Source: JAPORK01 sp026710285
Lineage (GTDB): Bacteria; Pseudomonadota; Gammaproteobacteria; Pseudomonadales; Endozoicomonadaceae
Direction: 5' to 3'
Assembly (NCBI GenBank): GCA_965201045.1
Contig: OZ241746.1
Span: 682,001 to 746,000 of the forward strand
Length of the DNA: 64,000 bases
The notes beneath the pieces were generated by a model. The model was given only the letters and a program-made list of their open reading frames with translations. It searched no databases and was not told where the DNA came from. Shown here piece after piece: positions 18,955 to 28,426 of this stretch. The translations under genes were made by a program, and so were the position numbers. Numbering within the stretch: position 1 is the stretch's first letter; each line of letters begins with the position of its first letter.

Positions 18955-19425
18955 TTATCCCCTTGCCCAGAAATAACCATTCACTGCATTAGGATTGTTC
19001 TTTTCATATTTCAATATGGGTGTAAACTGATTACCCGCTTTCAGACCATTCATCCAGCTAAATTTAGAATTCTTCACTGGAAAGATGGTAAGTTTCTTAT
19101 TATCGATGGATATACGCAATTCATCCCCACCAGTTATTTCGGGAGTAACAGAAACGGCGGAACTAATACAGCCTCTGCTAAAAGAGTATGTGTTATTGTT
19201 TTTGATTTTAATCTTATCTTTGTGGTGATGCCTCCAACGATAAAGATGATTAATCTTAAAAAAACCACATCCCCACCAGTCAAATTTCACTGATACCGTA
19301 TGTTGCGTAGCATTGTTTATTTTTACAATAGTCTTTTTTTTTGCATAGATGTATACAGACGGGCAGGAACAAAAACACAAAACAATAACCCATAATGATA
19401 TTTTTTTTATTCTGTTAATAATCAT
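18955..19425 (-). CDS. Small predicted secreted protein downstream of RHS copy 3
   Basis: The protein is about 156 aa from the ATG at 19425, which follows AAGGTG at six bases; an in-frame ATG at 19443 has no such site. Residues about 8-26 are hydrophobic (LWVIVLCFCSCPSVYIYA), a signal peptide. The mature part is basic, rich in Lys, Asn and Trp, and probably a small beta domain. It lies 200 bp after RHS copy 3 on the same strand, the classic place for an immunity gene. However, an exported signal and the absence of an equivalent behind the other RHS genes argue against a simple immunity role. It weakly resembles the protein at 57026-57628 in size, KKK start after the signal, and basic Trp/Cys-containing composition. 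Confidence 0.6.
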   Translation of the reverse strand: MIINRIKKISLWVIVLCFCSCPSVYIYAKKKTIVKINNATQHTVSVKFDWWGCGFFKINHLYRWRHHHKDKIKIKNNNTYSFSRGCISSAVSVTPEITGGDELRISIDNKKLTIFPVKNSKFSWMNGLKAGNQFTPILKYEKNNPNAVNGYFWARG

Positions 19426-19642
19426 AATAATCACCTTACTCATTAGATTTCTCGTGGTAAATATTTATAAATTAATTTAGTCGTTTATATTTTTGCATAG
19501 CATCAAAAAACAATTATTAGCTAAAGCAGTAGTTAATTTTTAAGTGAAATAAATTTTAGTTTTTTTATTTTGTCTGATTATTGATAAATTTCAGTAATCA
19601 CTATTTATCAGTTTCTCAGTTATTCTTTATGGTTGTCGTGCA

Positions 19643-22600
19643 TTATTTTTCAAACACTACCATCTGCCTCATTGTACCCTGTAGCACTTTAGCTCCAAAT
19701 TGTCGCACGGTAGTTTCTATATCTTTCAGACCATAAACAAAGTAAAATCTTGTGAATAATTTGCTGCCATTATCTATATAGTCGTAAAACCTCTCACTAC
19801 CTGCATTAGTTACTTTTAGCAGAACATAGAATTTTCCTCCTTTTTCCAATAAAGTATGTGCTGTTTGTAAAAAATCATTATCTGAATATTCATGGAGAAT
19901 TTTGCTATAAGCCCCTGCAAAAGATGTCACCTGATTAGTATTTGCAGGATTTATAACAAAACGGGGAGCTTTAGCCTCATTTATATCAAATGTATCAATA
20001 TTTAATTCGCTATGCGAACACCCTCCTTCTGCCGGACTGCAGGTACCACAACCCAAAACAGCTCTTGTTGACAGTGACAGTGGTTGCGGTTCATAAAAAT
20101 TTTCCTCTGAGTGGCTTGACGCTGCCAGTGAATTTGCACTGACTTCCATTTCATTGTTTGCAGCAATATCATTTGAGTCACTGCCTATAACAGATAAAGC
20201 GTCAAACCATTCAGTTGAATCTGGCGTTGTTGAACTTGCCATTTCTAAAATTTTTGCTGCATCGGCAGCCACAGTTTCAGCCAAACCTGCACCCATAGCT
20301 AAAAGACCAAATACAAACAGTGTACCTGCGTAAGTTCCTCCTATAACCATTGACGCCATTTGTAAACCTTTATTGATGGGCTTAGCTGTTGCTGCAAAAA
20401 CTAACCCGGCGGGAACCATAAAAGCCAGACCAGCACCAAGAGTTATACCATAACTTAAACCTGTGGCAACCCAGGTTAATGCGTTTCCAACTCCCCTGGA
20501 AAATTCGTTTTTAATAGTGTTCAAACCTAAGCTGGCAATAATAGTGAACAGCCTGAACATTTTACCCACCCCTTTTGACATATTACCGCTGGGATCATTA
20601 TTCATTATCGGATTATTATTACCAAATGCATACCCGTCACCTGCCGGATCTTCACTGACAAAATATCGCTGCGACGGATTATAAGTGCGATGACCTGCTC
20701 CTAAAAACTGCCAGCCGGTTGCAGGATCGGTTATTTCACCATTAAATCCGTTTAGTACTTGTTGAGTCAATGGCTTTTCATTACTTTTATCATAAGACCA
20801 CATCATACCATATGGACTGTAAACTCTGTGCTGTTTCACAGTCCATCGTCCTGATATTTTATCTTGTTTTAGTACACTAATTACATCTCCCTTATAATTG
20901 CTTTCATACCAGTCAGTAATTACATTGTCGATTATTTTAATTTCCGATGCCGGGTAGTCAACATTGTATACGTTATTATTTTTATCTGTTACAGTTTCTC
21001 CACTCAATGATCTTTCCTGATAAATCATCCACCGAACACCCTGTGCAGTAACAGATTTTACTTCTTTTCCCTGACCATCGTAAGTATAACTGTTGACGAT
21101 ACCTCTTGTATTAACCACATGTAATATCTGATTAAAAGGATTGTAACTAATTTTATTTCCTTGACTATCGATGGTCATATTTCCTGCTATATCATAAGTA
21201 AAATGATGAATGTCAGATTGCTGATTATTCAGTTGCGTACTGACACAGGTTAATCGTAGCGGTACTTTCTCATTTAAATAATGATAAACCATCGTTTTAT
21301 GTAATGAGTGCCACTGAGCAGAAGAAGTATCAATTAATTTTTCGGTAACATTTGCAATACGGTTAAGATGTGTAAAACTATAGTGTTGTTGTATAATGGC
21401 TGGATCTGCTTCTAAATTATCATTGCTAAATGTAGTATCATGCGGGCATAGTATGCTGTCTCCATAACAATTCATTGCAACCAGATTATCCATATGATCA
21501 TAGCTGTAATATATTACTGTCTGATGATTTTTATCATCACTACGTTTTAAACGAGTAATATTTCCATCTACATCATAGATAAAAGACACAGTATAAATTG
21601 ATTTTCCATTGATACTGTCTTTTATTGTACGTACCTGTCCCCATGGATCATAAGAAAGTAAACGTACCATGCCGCTGCCATATACTTTTTTAATTACACG
21701 TGAAAAGTGGTCATACGTTAACTGTTCGATCCAGATTATATCTCCCTTATTTTTTTGATATTTTTTACCTGTGGGTCTGGCCAGTGCATCAAAGGTATAA
21801 ATAATTTTATTATTGTGTGTATCAGTACGACTAATAAGGCGATGATAGCTATCATAAATTAGCGTATATAGAGTATTCGGGTATCCGTTAATACTTTTGT
21901 GTGTTGCACTTTCCAGTAAACCATCATCCCGGAAATGATAAGCGGTCACGCCGGTATTATCAGTTACAGTTAATGGTTTATGGATAATATGATCATAATT
22001 TACCTGCAAAAACACCTTACCATCAAGGCTATCTTTTGCAGGCAGCCCAATGGCGTTGTAATACAGAGCAATGTGGTGTCTGTTGGGTTTATAGCTATAA
22101 GATAACTCACCATTAATATTATAATGATAAGTGGTTTTGTTACCATCTTCTTTTGCTGACCACAGTTTTTGACCTGCTGCATTAAAACCTACCGATTCTA
22201 ACAGGTACTGACCACCTTTGGCTGGAAGAACCAGATGCTGAATAATATGACCGGTCAAATCATAAACATTATGCAGTGTATCACCCACAGGATTTATTAT
22301 ATCTGTTATATGTCCAAGGGCATCATAACGATTCTGTACTATTTTCCCCATCGTATCTTTAGTACTAACAAGGTGATTAAATCCATCATAAGTCATCCTG
22401 AAAACTCTTGCTTCCGGAAGCTGATCTCCCTGAACACAGAGTGTTGTTACAACAGGTAACCTTCCTGATATTGCAGGTAATATAATGTGCTTTACTGGTT
22501 TTCCTGTCACATTATTGAGATCAATTGCTATGGTAGTACGGTTATTCTGTATATCTTGTGTGTAATGGATTATACAACGCTGCGCATTATCATATTTTGT

Positions 22601-25033
22601 TACTTCCGTCTCACCATCGGGCAGATGTTTTCTAAGCAAGCGTCCTAAAACATCATAATCAAAACGAGTAGTCAGAGCTATTGGTACTCCTTTTCTCTGA
22701 CCACTATCCATATAACGAGTGACTTCTGTTACTTTTCCTTCAGTATTATAATTTATTTGTGTTTGTTGTTGCCATAATCCGGGATGAAGATGACCCTGAA
22801 GATCAGTTTTTTCAATGTAAGTAGCTAATTTCCGTCCCAAACCATCAAAAACTATCTCCTTTTGCATACCATAAGGAGTGGTCATAATGATACTGTTATT
22901 GTTTGCAGACAATATATATTGATAGTGGGTTGTCGTTTCAAAAGGAGTACCAACTGCATCAGTTCGTGCTGTTAGTCGACCCAGTTCGTCATATCTGAAG
23001 GTTTGAGTATTTTGTTTATCCGCAGAAGTAATTCGCAGTATTTTAGGGTAAAATAAGCTTTTCTCAACAACAGATGACAAAACAGGTTTATTATTAGCAA
23101 TATCAGTATAACCTGAGATAATCTCCGTACCATTTTTACCTAAAATATACTGATAATGATGTATAACAGATTTAACACTTCCCGCAGGTAAATTTTCTCC
23201 TGTTAAGCATTTTTTTTTTAACAAACCATACGTCAAAGCGTTTTTATTATCCTGATAATATTGACGTGTTTCTGTTCTTTGCATTTTACCACTTTGGATT
23301 ATCTTTTTATAGAGCTCCAGTGTATATCCTGGTTTGTTTCGGTTGATTTCTTTTTGATAATCCATGGCTGTTATCACTGGATACGAAAAGATATTTTGTT
23401 GAACAGGGGCTGGAAAAATTTTTATTCTTTCCTCTAAAGAAACTGTGGACCAACTATCGGGTTCGGCAGGACAATGAGTGTCTCCACTGTGTGGACAATA
23501 AGTTATTTCTGTTCTGCGACCATAACTATCAGTTTGATTTATTATTTGTCCATTATCGTTATAACGTCTTTCAATAACTGTCAAGGCAGGTGCAGACTGA
23601 TTATCACTCCAGTTTTTAGTGATTATTTTTAAAGGCAGAGAATAGGTAACAGGCAACTGATTAAAAATAGTATTTGCACAACCATCACTTCTGTCTGTAT
23701 GACAAAAGTAAGATTGGGTTTCACTGAGTAGCTTATTATTTTTATCACTGATTGTTTGACTATCAATTAACAGATGATATTTATTATAAGTTCGAATTAT
23801 TTGTATATTTCCATTATCTTCTTTTGTCTGATAAGTATATCTGGCTGGTGCTTCAAACAGTATATCCGTTTTTGATCCGGGTATTTCAGTTAAACCGGAA
23901 TTATAACCAAGATAATTATGACTATTACTGTTTGTAGTGGTATATCTGTAATTTATTGTCACAGGGGGTTGATTTGCACCGGGGATTATCACAGTTTGTT
24001 TGATAACACAAACAGGTATAAACGACTGATGATGAAAAATAGTAGGTGATTTCATGTCATGCTCACAATCATAAGTAAACTTTTTCTCCATTCCGGTAAA
24101 ATATTGAATGTTATTTAAAAGTCTATGATCGTTAAAATTATTACTATAATTTAAATGAACTAATCTGGAATTATCTGTTATTTTCTGATTATTATTTTTA
24201 GGGAACCAAATATTACGAACTTCATCATTCTCTAAATCAAGACGCATATTTACCGATTGTCCCTTTACATCATAACTGGTTATCAGAAGATAATTTCCTT
24301 TTCTCGTCAGCAGAATTGAATGACCGTTATCGTCTGTAATTTTTTTTAATATATTGCTTCCGGGAATATAGCTAAAATTAACGCCATCTCCATTTTGTTG
24401 TTCAAGACGAACTTCATAACCATGACTATTTAAAATATCTCGCAATCCGTTTGCAGAAGTAATCACAAAATGTCCTTGTTGCTTAGTAATAATGACATCT
24501 TTTAGCTTATGATACATGGGGTACCAACGACCATTATTTTGCCTTTCCAAAAAAAAGTTTTTTTCTCCCGCAATGCTTAACTGATGGGTTATCAGGTTAT
24601 AATGTGTTAAATTCCATACCCAGCCACACCCAAGATTATCCGGATTACCTCTTACAGCACTGTTATAATTTATCTCCAAATCAATATTGGGACCATGACC
24701 AAAATTACTCAGTAACATCCCAACTTTTACAGAAACAAGTAGTGTTCCTGTTCTTGGATCAACTTCACTGTTTTCGTTTTTAGCAAAATTAAACGAATTG
24801 GACCAAATAGATAGATTATTATTTTCTGAAGTCAGTAACAGATTAAGATTTTTAGTTATATTTTTTTTATTTGAAGCATGTTGTTTAAGTAGTATTTTAC
24901 TATCAGTATCATAACGATATTGATCACCCTTTACTTTTTCGATGGCTGAACTAATTTCTCCAAAGGAAAAAGATAACATTGAAAATAGAAACAGATAGAT
25001 AAATTTGCGTAATTGTTTAGCAGGGGTGTTCAT
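19643..25033 (-). CDS. RHS/YD-repeat giant secreted protein with possible methyltransferase-like tip (RHS copy 3)
   Basis: This is a protein of 1,796 aa with an N-terminal signal (residues about 10-30, FIYLFLFSMLSFSFGEISSA). The family start has WSNSFNF, EVDPRTGTLLV and LLSNFGHGPNIDL, followed by the YD-repeat shell. The core has YSPYGMMW, GFNGEITDPATGW and SEDPAGDGYAFGNNN, ending DPSGN at 1480-1484. The hydrophobic module covers about 1490-1600. The tip begins with a cysteine-rich piece (GCGTCSPAEGGCSH). It ends with AYSKILHEYSDNDFL, LLEKGGKFYVLL and a final beta-strand pair, a pattern like the C-terminal half of Rossmann methyltransferases. A full SAM-binding GxGxG loop is not seen, so that function is a weak inference. 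A short out-of-frame ORF overlaps the start codon. Confidence 0.88.
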   Translation of the reverse strand: MNTPAKQLRKFIYLFLFSMLSFSFGEISSAIEKVKGDQYRYDTDSKILLKQHASNKKNITKNLNLLLTSENNNLSIWSNSFNFAKNENSEVDPRTGTLLVSVKVGMLLSNFGHGPNIDLEINYNSAVRGNPDNLGCGWVWNLTHYNLITHQLSIAGEKNFFLERQNNGRWYPMYHKLKDVIITKQQGHFVITSANGLRDILNSHGYEVRLEQQNGDGVNFSYIPGSNILKKITDDNGHSILLTRKGNYLLITSYDVKGQSVNMRLDLENDEVRNIWFPKNNNQKITDNSRLVHLNYSNNFNDHRLLNNIQYFTGMEKKFTYDCEHDMKSPTIFHHQSFIPVCVIKQTVIIPGANQPPVTINYRYTTTNSNSHNYLGYNSGLTEIPGSKTDILFEAPARYTYQTKEDNGNIQIIRTYNKYHLLIDSQTISDKNNKLLSETQSYFCHTDRSDGCANTIFNQLPVTYSLPLKIITKNWSDNQSAPALTVIERRYNDNGQIINQTDSYGRRTEITYCPHSGDTHCPAEPDSWSTVSLEERIKIFPAPVQQNIFSYPVITAMDYQKEINRNKPGYTLELYKKIIQSGKMQRTETRQYYQDNKNALTYGLLKKKCLTGENLPAGSVKSVIHHYQYILGKNGTEIISGYTDIANNKPVLSSVVEKSLFYPKILRITSADKQNTQTFRYDELGRLTARTDAVGTPFETTTHYQYILSANNNSIIMTTPYGMQKEIVFDGLGRKLATYIEKTDLQGHLHPGLWQQQTQINYNTEGKVTEVTRYMDSGQRKGVPIALTTRFDYDVLGRLLRKHLPDGETEVTKYDNAQRCIIHYTQDIQNNRTTIAIDLNNVTGKPVKHIILPAISGRLPVVTTLCVQGDQLPEARVFRMTYDGFNHLVSTKDTMGKIVQNRYDALGHITDIINPVGDTLHNVYDLTGHIIQHLVLPAKGGQYLLESVGFNAAGQKLWSAKEDGNKTTYHYNINGELSYSYKPNRHHIALYYNAIGLPAKDSLDGKVFLQVNYDHIIHKPLTVTDNTGVTAYHFRDDGLLESATHKSINGYPNTLYTLIYDSYHRLISRTDTHNNKIIYTFDALARPTGKKYQKNKGDIIWIEQLTYDHFSRVIKKVYGSGMVRLLSYDPWGQVRTIKDSINGKSIYTVSFIYDVDGNITRLKRSDDKNHQTVIYYSYDHMDNLVAMNCYGDSILCPHDTTFSNDNLEADPAIIQQHYSFTHLNRIANVTEKLIDTSSAQWHSLHKTMVYHYLNEKVPLRLTCVSTQLNNQQSDIHHFTYDIAGNMTIDSQGNKISYNPFNQILHVVNTRGIVNSYTYDGQGKEVKSVTAQGVRWMIYQERSLSGETVTDKNNNVYNVDYPASEIKIIDNVITDWYESNYKGDVISVLKQDKISGRWTVKQHRVYSPYGMMWSYDKSNEKPLTQQVLNGFNGEITDPATGWQFLGAGHRTYNPSQRYFVSEDPAGDGYAFGNNNPIMNNDPSGNMSKGVGKMFRLFTIIASLGLNTIKNEFSRGVGNALTWVATGLSYGITLGAGLAFMVPAGLVFAATAKPINKGLQMASMVIGGTYAGTLFVFGLLAMGAGLAETVAADAAKILEMASSTTPDSTEWFDALSVIGSDSNDIAANNEMEVSANSLAASSHSEENFYEPQPLSLSTRAVLGCGTCSPAEGGCSHSELNIDTFDINEAKAPRFVINPANTNQVTSFAGAYSKILHEYSDNDFLQTAHTLLEKGGKFYVLLKVTNAGSERFYDYIDNGSKLFTRFYFVYGLKDIETTVRQFGAKVLQGTMRQMVVFEK

Positions 25034-25040
25034 AATTCAT
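25017..25040 (-). promoter_or_regulatory. Overlapping seven-codon upstream ORF at the RHS copy 3 start
   Basis: AAAGGT is followed after six bases by an ATG at 25040 that encodes MNYEHPC and stops at 25017, out of frame with the RHS gene. The RHS ATG at 25033 lies within it, 13 bases from the same AAAGGT. Spacing therefore favours the short ORF, and the RHS start may depend on re-initiation or leaky initiation. This is seen in the sequence; the regulatory role is inference. Confidence 0.35.
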
Positions 25041-25261
25041 ATTTATACCTTTATATAAATGGGTACTGATTAAATTCTAAAGTATCAGGTCTTATTTTCA
25101 GACAAATTTTTAATAATGACGATTTATGAAAAATTGTATTTAGTACTTTTTGTTTGAGCGGAAATATAATTATATTACAGTATTTACTTAAACCCCAGCT
25201 CGGAGATTTTTTGGCACAATATACGATGTTTTATGTCATTATTTTCAAAAATATGTAGTTA

Positions 25262-25353
25262 TTACCGCAAAGGCGGGAATCCATTAAAGAATAATAATCA
25301 CTGAAAATATAACTTCCCTGTTACGGGATTCCGACAATCCCTGCCGGAATGAC
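25262..25353. repeat. GGAATCC-type dispersed palindromic repeat, copy 2 (inverted)
   Basis: The unit reads from TTACCGCAAAGGCGGGAATCC to CCCTGCCGGAATGAC, the inverse orientation of the repeat at 18624-18718. The two share the AAAATATAACTTCC...TTACGGGATTCC core. It lies in the 1.1-kb gene-free stretch between RHS copy 3 and hflC. Confidence 0.6.
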
Positions 25354-25621
25354 GCAACTTTTAAGTGCTATTTATTTGTTAATGAAGGATTTTTATTAAA
25401 CTAAAAACTCCGAACTGTCGTTACTTAAATCTAATTCTGCTTGTGAGTTAAAGAAAAGAAAAAAGCTCTATTATATAGGATTAAGATTATCAACTTAAGT
25501 TTCATGTTTTTAAAAAAGTAAGTTTATTTTTGGTTGGATTATAAACACCTCAGTTCGGAGGTTTATACAAGTATCCGGCACACCTTAATAGAAATTCTTT
25601 GACATCCTCCTTTACTTAAAG

Positions 25622-25859
25622 CTGTCTCTTAGTCACATTTTTTAGGCTATGGCTTTTACTTTGGAAGGTTTGTCTTATGCCAAATATACCAGCCTTTACT
25701 GAACACACCGTGGGCTGAGCTTGTCGAGGTCCAGCTGCTTTTGACCTCCAGGCTTCGACAAGCTCAGCCCACGGTTTTATGCCAAAAAAACCGGTATATT
25801 CAGTAGCAGACAGCCTGTCGGCGTAAAATCGGAGCTTAAAAAATGTCACTAAGAGACAG
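25622..25859. mobile_element. Near-complete Tn5/IS4-like-ended MITE copy (238 bp)
   Basis: The ends CTGTCTCTTAGTCACATTTT and AAAATGTCACTAAGAGACAG are inverted repeats of about 25 bp. Inside are a long palindrome (CCGTGGGCTGAGCTTGTCG / CGACAAGCTCAGCCCACGG) and mirrored CCGGTATATTCAGTAGCAGAC segments. On the left, TTTGACATCCTCCTTTACTT runs into AAAG; on the right is ACCCTAAAGGACGGGG. Together these look like an IS200/IS605-type end split by the insertion. No transposase is encoded, so it would need one in trans. The rest of 25034-26122 has no gene. Confidence 0.75.
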
Positions 25860-26041
25860 ACCCTAAAGGACGGGGTTTTACGGCATACCTAATAATTTAT
25901 TTGGCTATAAAAAATTTTTTTGTTGTTTTTAAGCGTTAAACATTTTTTCCTGAATGTTAATATCTCTGTTTTTCTGGTAGCGAATGCTGTACATTTTCAT
26001 TATATTTTCATGCATTTTTTAAATTCGACACATTTATACGC

Positions 26042-26080
26042 AAACAAGCATGCTGCATAGTCTGTGCATCATGCTTGTTT
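26042..26080. terminator. Strong hairpin downstream of hflC, possible terminator
   Basis: AAACAAGCATG pairs perfectly with CATGCTTGTTT, and the stem extends through TGCA/TGCA around a TAGTCTG loop. It lies about 40 bases after the hflC stop, where the hflK-hflC transcript should end. The minus-strand side has only a short T-run, so intrinsic termination is plausible rather than certain. Confidence 0.5.
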
Positions 26081-26122
26081 TGCCAACTATCTCAGGCGCT
26101 ATTACTTTACCTGCTGTTGATT

Positions 26123-27034
26123 TTATTTTTCAGAAAACTGTTTTTTATCGACATACTTTGATGACAGCATATTCTCATTAAAGTATTTAAAGAACGGATT
26201 TTCTGAATTAAGAATCAACAAATCTTTAGGAGATTTGAATGATGCTTTATATGAAATCAGACTTTGATAAAATGAGTAAAAAGATATATCCATATTGTAA
26301 GCCTTTGCATAAATCTCAGTTGCCTGAGCATCTCCTGAGCCACGAATAATATCTGATTTCTTTTGTGCATTAGCCAGGATAATTTGTTTTTCTTTATCAG
26401 CATTTGCCCGAATACCCAGCGCAGCTTCCTGTCCTTGTGCAATATATTCACGGGCTTCTTTTTCCCGCTCAGACTGCATACGCTTAAATACAGATTCACT
26501 AACACTTGCAGGCAGATCAATCTTCCTGACCCGGACATCAATCACATTCAAACCCAGCGTTTTTGTGGTTACAAGATCGATGCTTTGTGTGATATCTCTC
26601 ATCAACTCATCGCGCTGCCCTGAAACCACATCTGTCAACTTTAAACTACCAAACTTATTTCTCAGTCGTGATTCAACTCTTTGCGACAACAGTGTATTAG
26701 CACGTAACATATCTCCGGAGGTTGCACGGTAAAAGGACTGTACATCAGTAATACGCCATTTAACATAAGCATCAACAATAACAGCCTTTTTCTCTTGTGT
26801 TAAAAACCGGGATGAAGGCAGCTCTGAGGTTTGCAGACGACCATCAAATATCACCAGCTTATCAATAACAGGCATTTTAAAGTGTAATCCGGGTTTAATA
26901 TCTGTTTTGGTTATCTGTCCAAACCGCAAAAGTAAACCACGCTCCTTTTCTGAAATAACATAAAAGCAACCTGACACAGTTAGCAATACTATAAGCAGCA
27001 ATATAGCCGCAGAATAAATCATTGTTCTGCTCAC
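26123..27034 (-). CDS. hflC: HflC, SPFH-domain membrane protease modulator
   Basis: HflC and HflK form the large periplasmic-facing cage around the FtsH protease and modulate its degradation of membrane proteins. This 303-aa protein has one N-terminal transmembrane helix (about 6-27, AILLLIVLLTVSGCFYV). The SPFH/band-7 domain follows, with SEKERGLLLRFGQI, GLHFKMPVIDKL and QTSELPSSRFLTQEKK. A coiled-coil region rich in Glu/Ala (SEREKEAREYIAQGQEAALG) comes last. Its ATG overlaps the hflK stop by four bases (ATGA), so translation is coupled. The length is slightly below that of Escherichia coli HflC (334 aa). Confidence 0.96.
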   Translation of the reverse strand: MSRTMIYSAAILLLIVLLTVSGCFYVISEKERGLLLRFGQITKTDIKPGLHFKMPVIDKLVIFDGRLQTSELPSSRFLTQEKKAVIVDAYVKWRITDVQSFYRATSGDMLRANTLLSQRVESRLRNKFGSLKLTDVVSGQRDELMRDITQSIDLVTTKTLGLNVIDVRVRKIDLPASVSESVFKRMQSEREKEAREYIAQGQEAALGIRANADKEKQIILANAQKKSDIIRGSGDAQATEIYAKAYNMDISFYSFYQSLISYKASFKSPKDLLILNSENPFFKYFNENMLSSKYVDKKQFSEK

Positions 27035-28212
27035 TGATTACTCCTTCTTATCACAGAGTTATTCTGATTCTTTCTTTGCATGCTGCTCATCGCCTTGTTT
27101 GCAAGAGTACTTTTTTCTTCGGTGGAAAGCTCATCTGAACTTTCTGATGAGTCTGCTGATTTTCGTTGCATTAATTTATCCAGCGGTAAATAAAATATAT
27201 TCCCCCGACTATTACGATCCAATAGTACTTTTGTGCTGTTAGATAGTATATTTTGCATCATGTCCAGGTACAGGCGTTCACGGGTAACATCAGGCGCTTG
27301 TCGATATGCGTTGTAAATGTTTAAAAATCTTGCACTTTCTCCTTCTGCAAGCGCAACAACTTTCTCTTTATAAGCATTGGCTTCTTCGATCAGCCGTTGT
27401 GCCTGACCTCGTGCTTCAGGGATAATCTGATTAGAATAAGCCTGCGCATTATTCTTTAAACGCTCTTCGTCTTCACGTGCTTTGATCACATCATCAAAAG
27501 CCATCTGTACCTGTTTTGGTGGTTGTGCACTTTCCACGTTTACACGTGAAATGGAAAGCCCTGTTCCATAATTATCAAGATATTGCTGAAGTCGTCTTTT
27601 TACTTCATCAGCTAACACCTCTCTTCCTTCTGTGAGTACACCATGCATTGTTGAGCTACCAACAGCGTGGCGTAAGGCACTCTGCGTTGCCTCTTCCAGA
27701 CTGAGCGTTGGGTTAGCAACGTTTAGTTCATAGGCTTTGAAATCACTAATATTATATTGAACTGAAAGTGCTATCTGTACAATATTCTCATCTTGTGTCA
27801 GCATTTCCTGATTTAAACGATAAACTCGGTAATTGGTTACCTGAGCCTGATAGCGTTTTTCAATGGGAGGAAAATAGACATGAAGCCCTGGTGAAACCGT
27901 TTCAACATACTTTCCAAAACGCAAAATAACTGCACGTTCTTTTTCATCAACAATATAAATTGCCTTATAAGCATAAACAACAATTGCTACAAACAGGATA
28001 AGCCACAAAAAAACAGAAAAACTACTTTCTGGCTTTGTTTTATTACCATAACCTCCGGGAGATTTAGTACCTTTACCTCCAAGCATACCACTTAATAACT
28101 TTTGTAGTTTTTTGAATGCTTCATCTAAATCCGGAGGACCTTTACTACCCTTTTTTCTGTTTCTGCTTCCCCATGGATCTTTATTGTCGCCACCTGGTTC
28201 ATTCCAAGGCAT
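27031..28212 (-). CDS. hflK: HflK, SPFH-domain membrane protease modulator
   Basis: This is the partner of HflC in the FtsH-regulating complex. The 393-aa protein has an N-terminal Gly/Lys-rich cytoplasmic tail (MPWNEPGGDNKDPWG, typical of HflK) and one transmembrane helix at about 69-90. The SPFH domain follows (DEKERAVILRFGKY, GLHVYFPPIEKR), then a long Glu/Ala-rich helix and a Ser/Glu-rich tail. ATG 28212 follows GGAG at good spacing. It is separated from hflX by about 210 bases and is translationally coupled to hflC. Confidence 0.96.
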   Translation of the reverse strand: MPWNEPGGDNKDPWGSRNRKKGSKGPPDLDEAFKKLQKLLSGMLGGKGTKSPGGYGNKTKPESSFSVFLWLILFVAIVVYAYKAIYIVDEKERAVILRFGKYVETVSPGLHVYFPPIEKRYQAQVTNYRVYRLNQEMLTQDENIVQIALSVQYNISDFKAYELNVANPTLSLEEATQSALRHAVGSSTMHGVLTEGREVLADEVKRRLQQYLDNYGTGLSISRVNVESAQPPKQVQMAFDDVIKAREDEERLKNNAQAYSNQIIPEARGQAQRLIEEANAYKEKVVALAEGESARFLNIYNAYRQAPDVTRERLYLDMMQNILSNSTKVLLDRNSRGNIFYLPLDKLMQRKSADSSESSDELSTEEKSTLANKAMSSMQRKNQNNSVIRRSNQ

Positions 28213-28426
28213 TAGCCTTCTCCATAAAAATATTAAATAAATTTTTGTTTACAGCTGTTTAGATATTTAGCCTGATTTACACAGTTACCTGTAACATATA
28301 CTAAACAATCTTTAAAAGTATACCAAGATTCCCTGTTAATATATTATGTGCACTACAGTTATATTTTTGCTGCCCTGTCTGCTTTAAAATATATTGCAGA
28401 CAAAATTTTTTTTCATTTTGGCAGAA

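Noticed and set aside
18955..19425. Small gene behind RHS copy 3 considered as a cognate immunity gene
   Set aside because: It has a signal peptide, and the other RHS genes have no equivalent; position alone is not enough.
18624..25353. Recurrent GGAATCC palindromes considered as CRISPR repeats
   Set aside because: The units are far apart, inverted relative to each other and have no regular spacers or cas genes.
25616..25849. 77-codon open frame on the minus strand
   Set aside because: It lies almost entirely inside a MITE copy and translates the repeat's palindrome.
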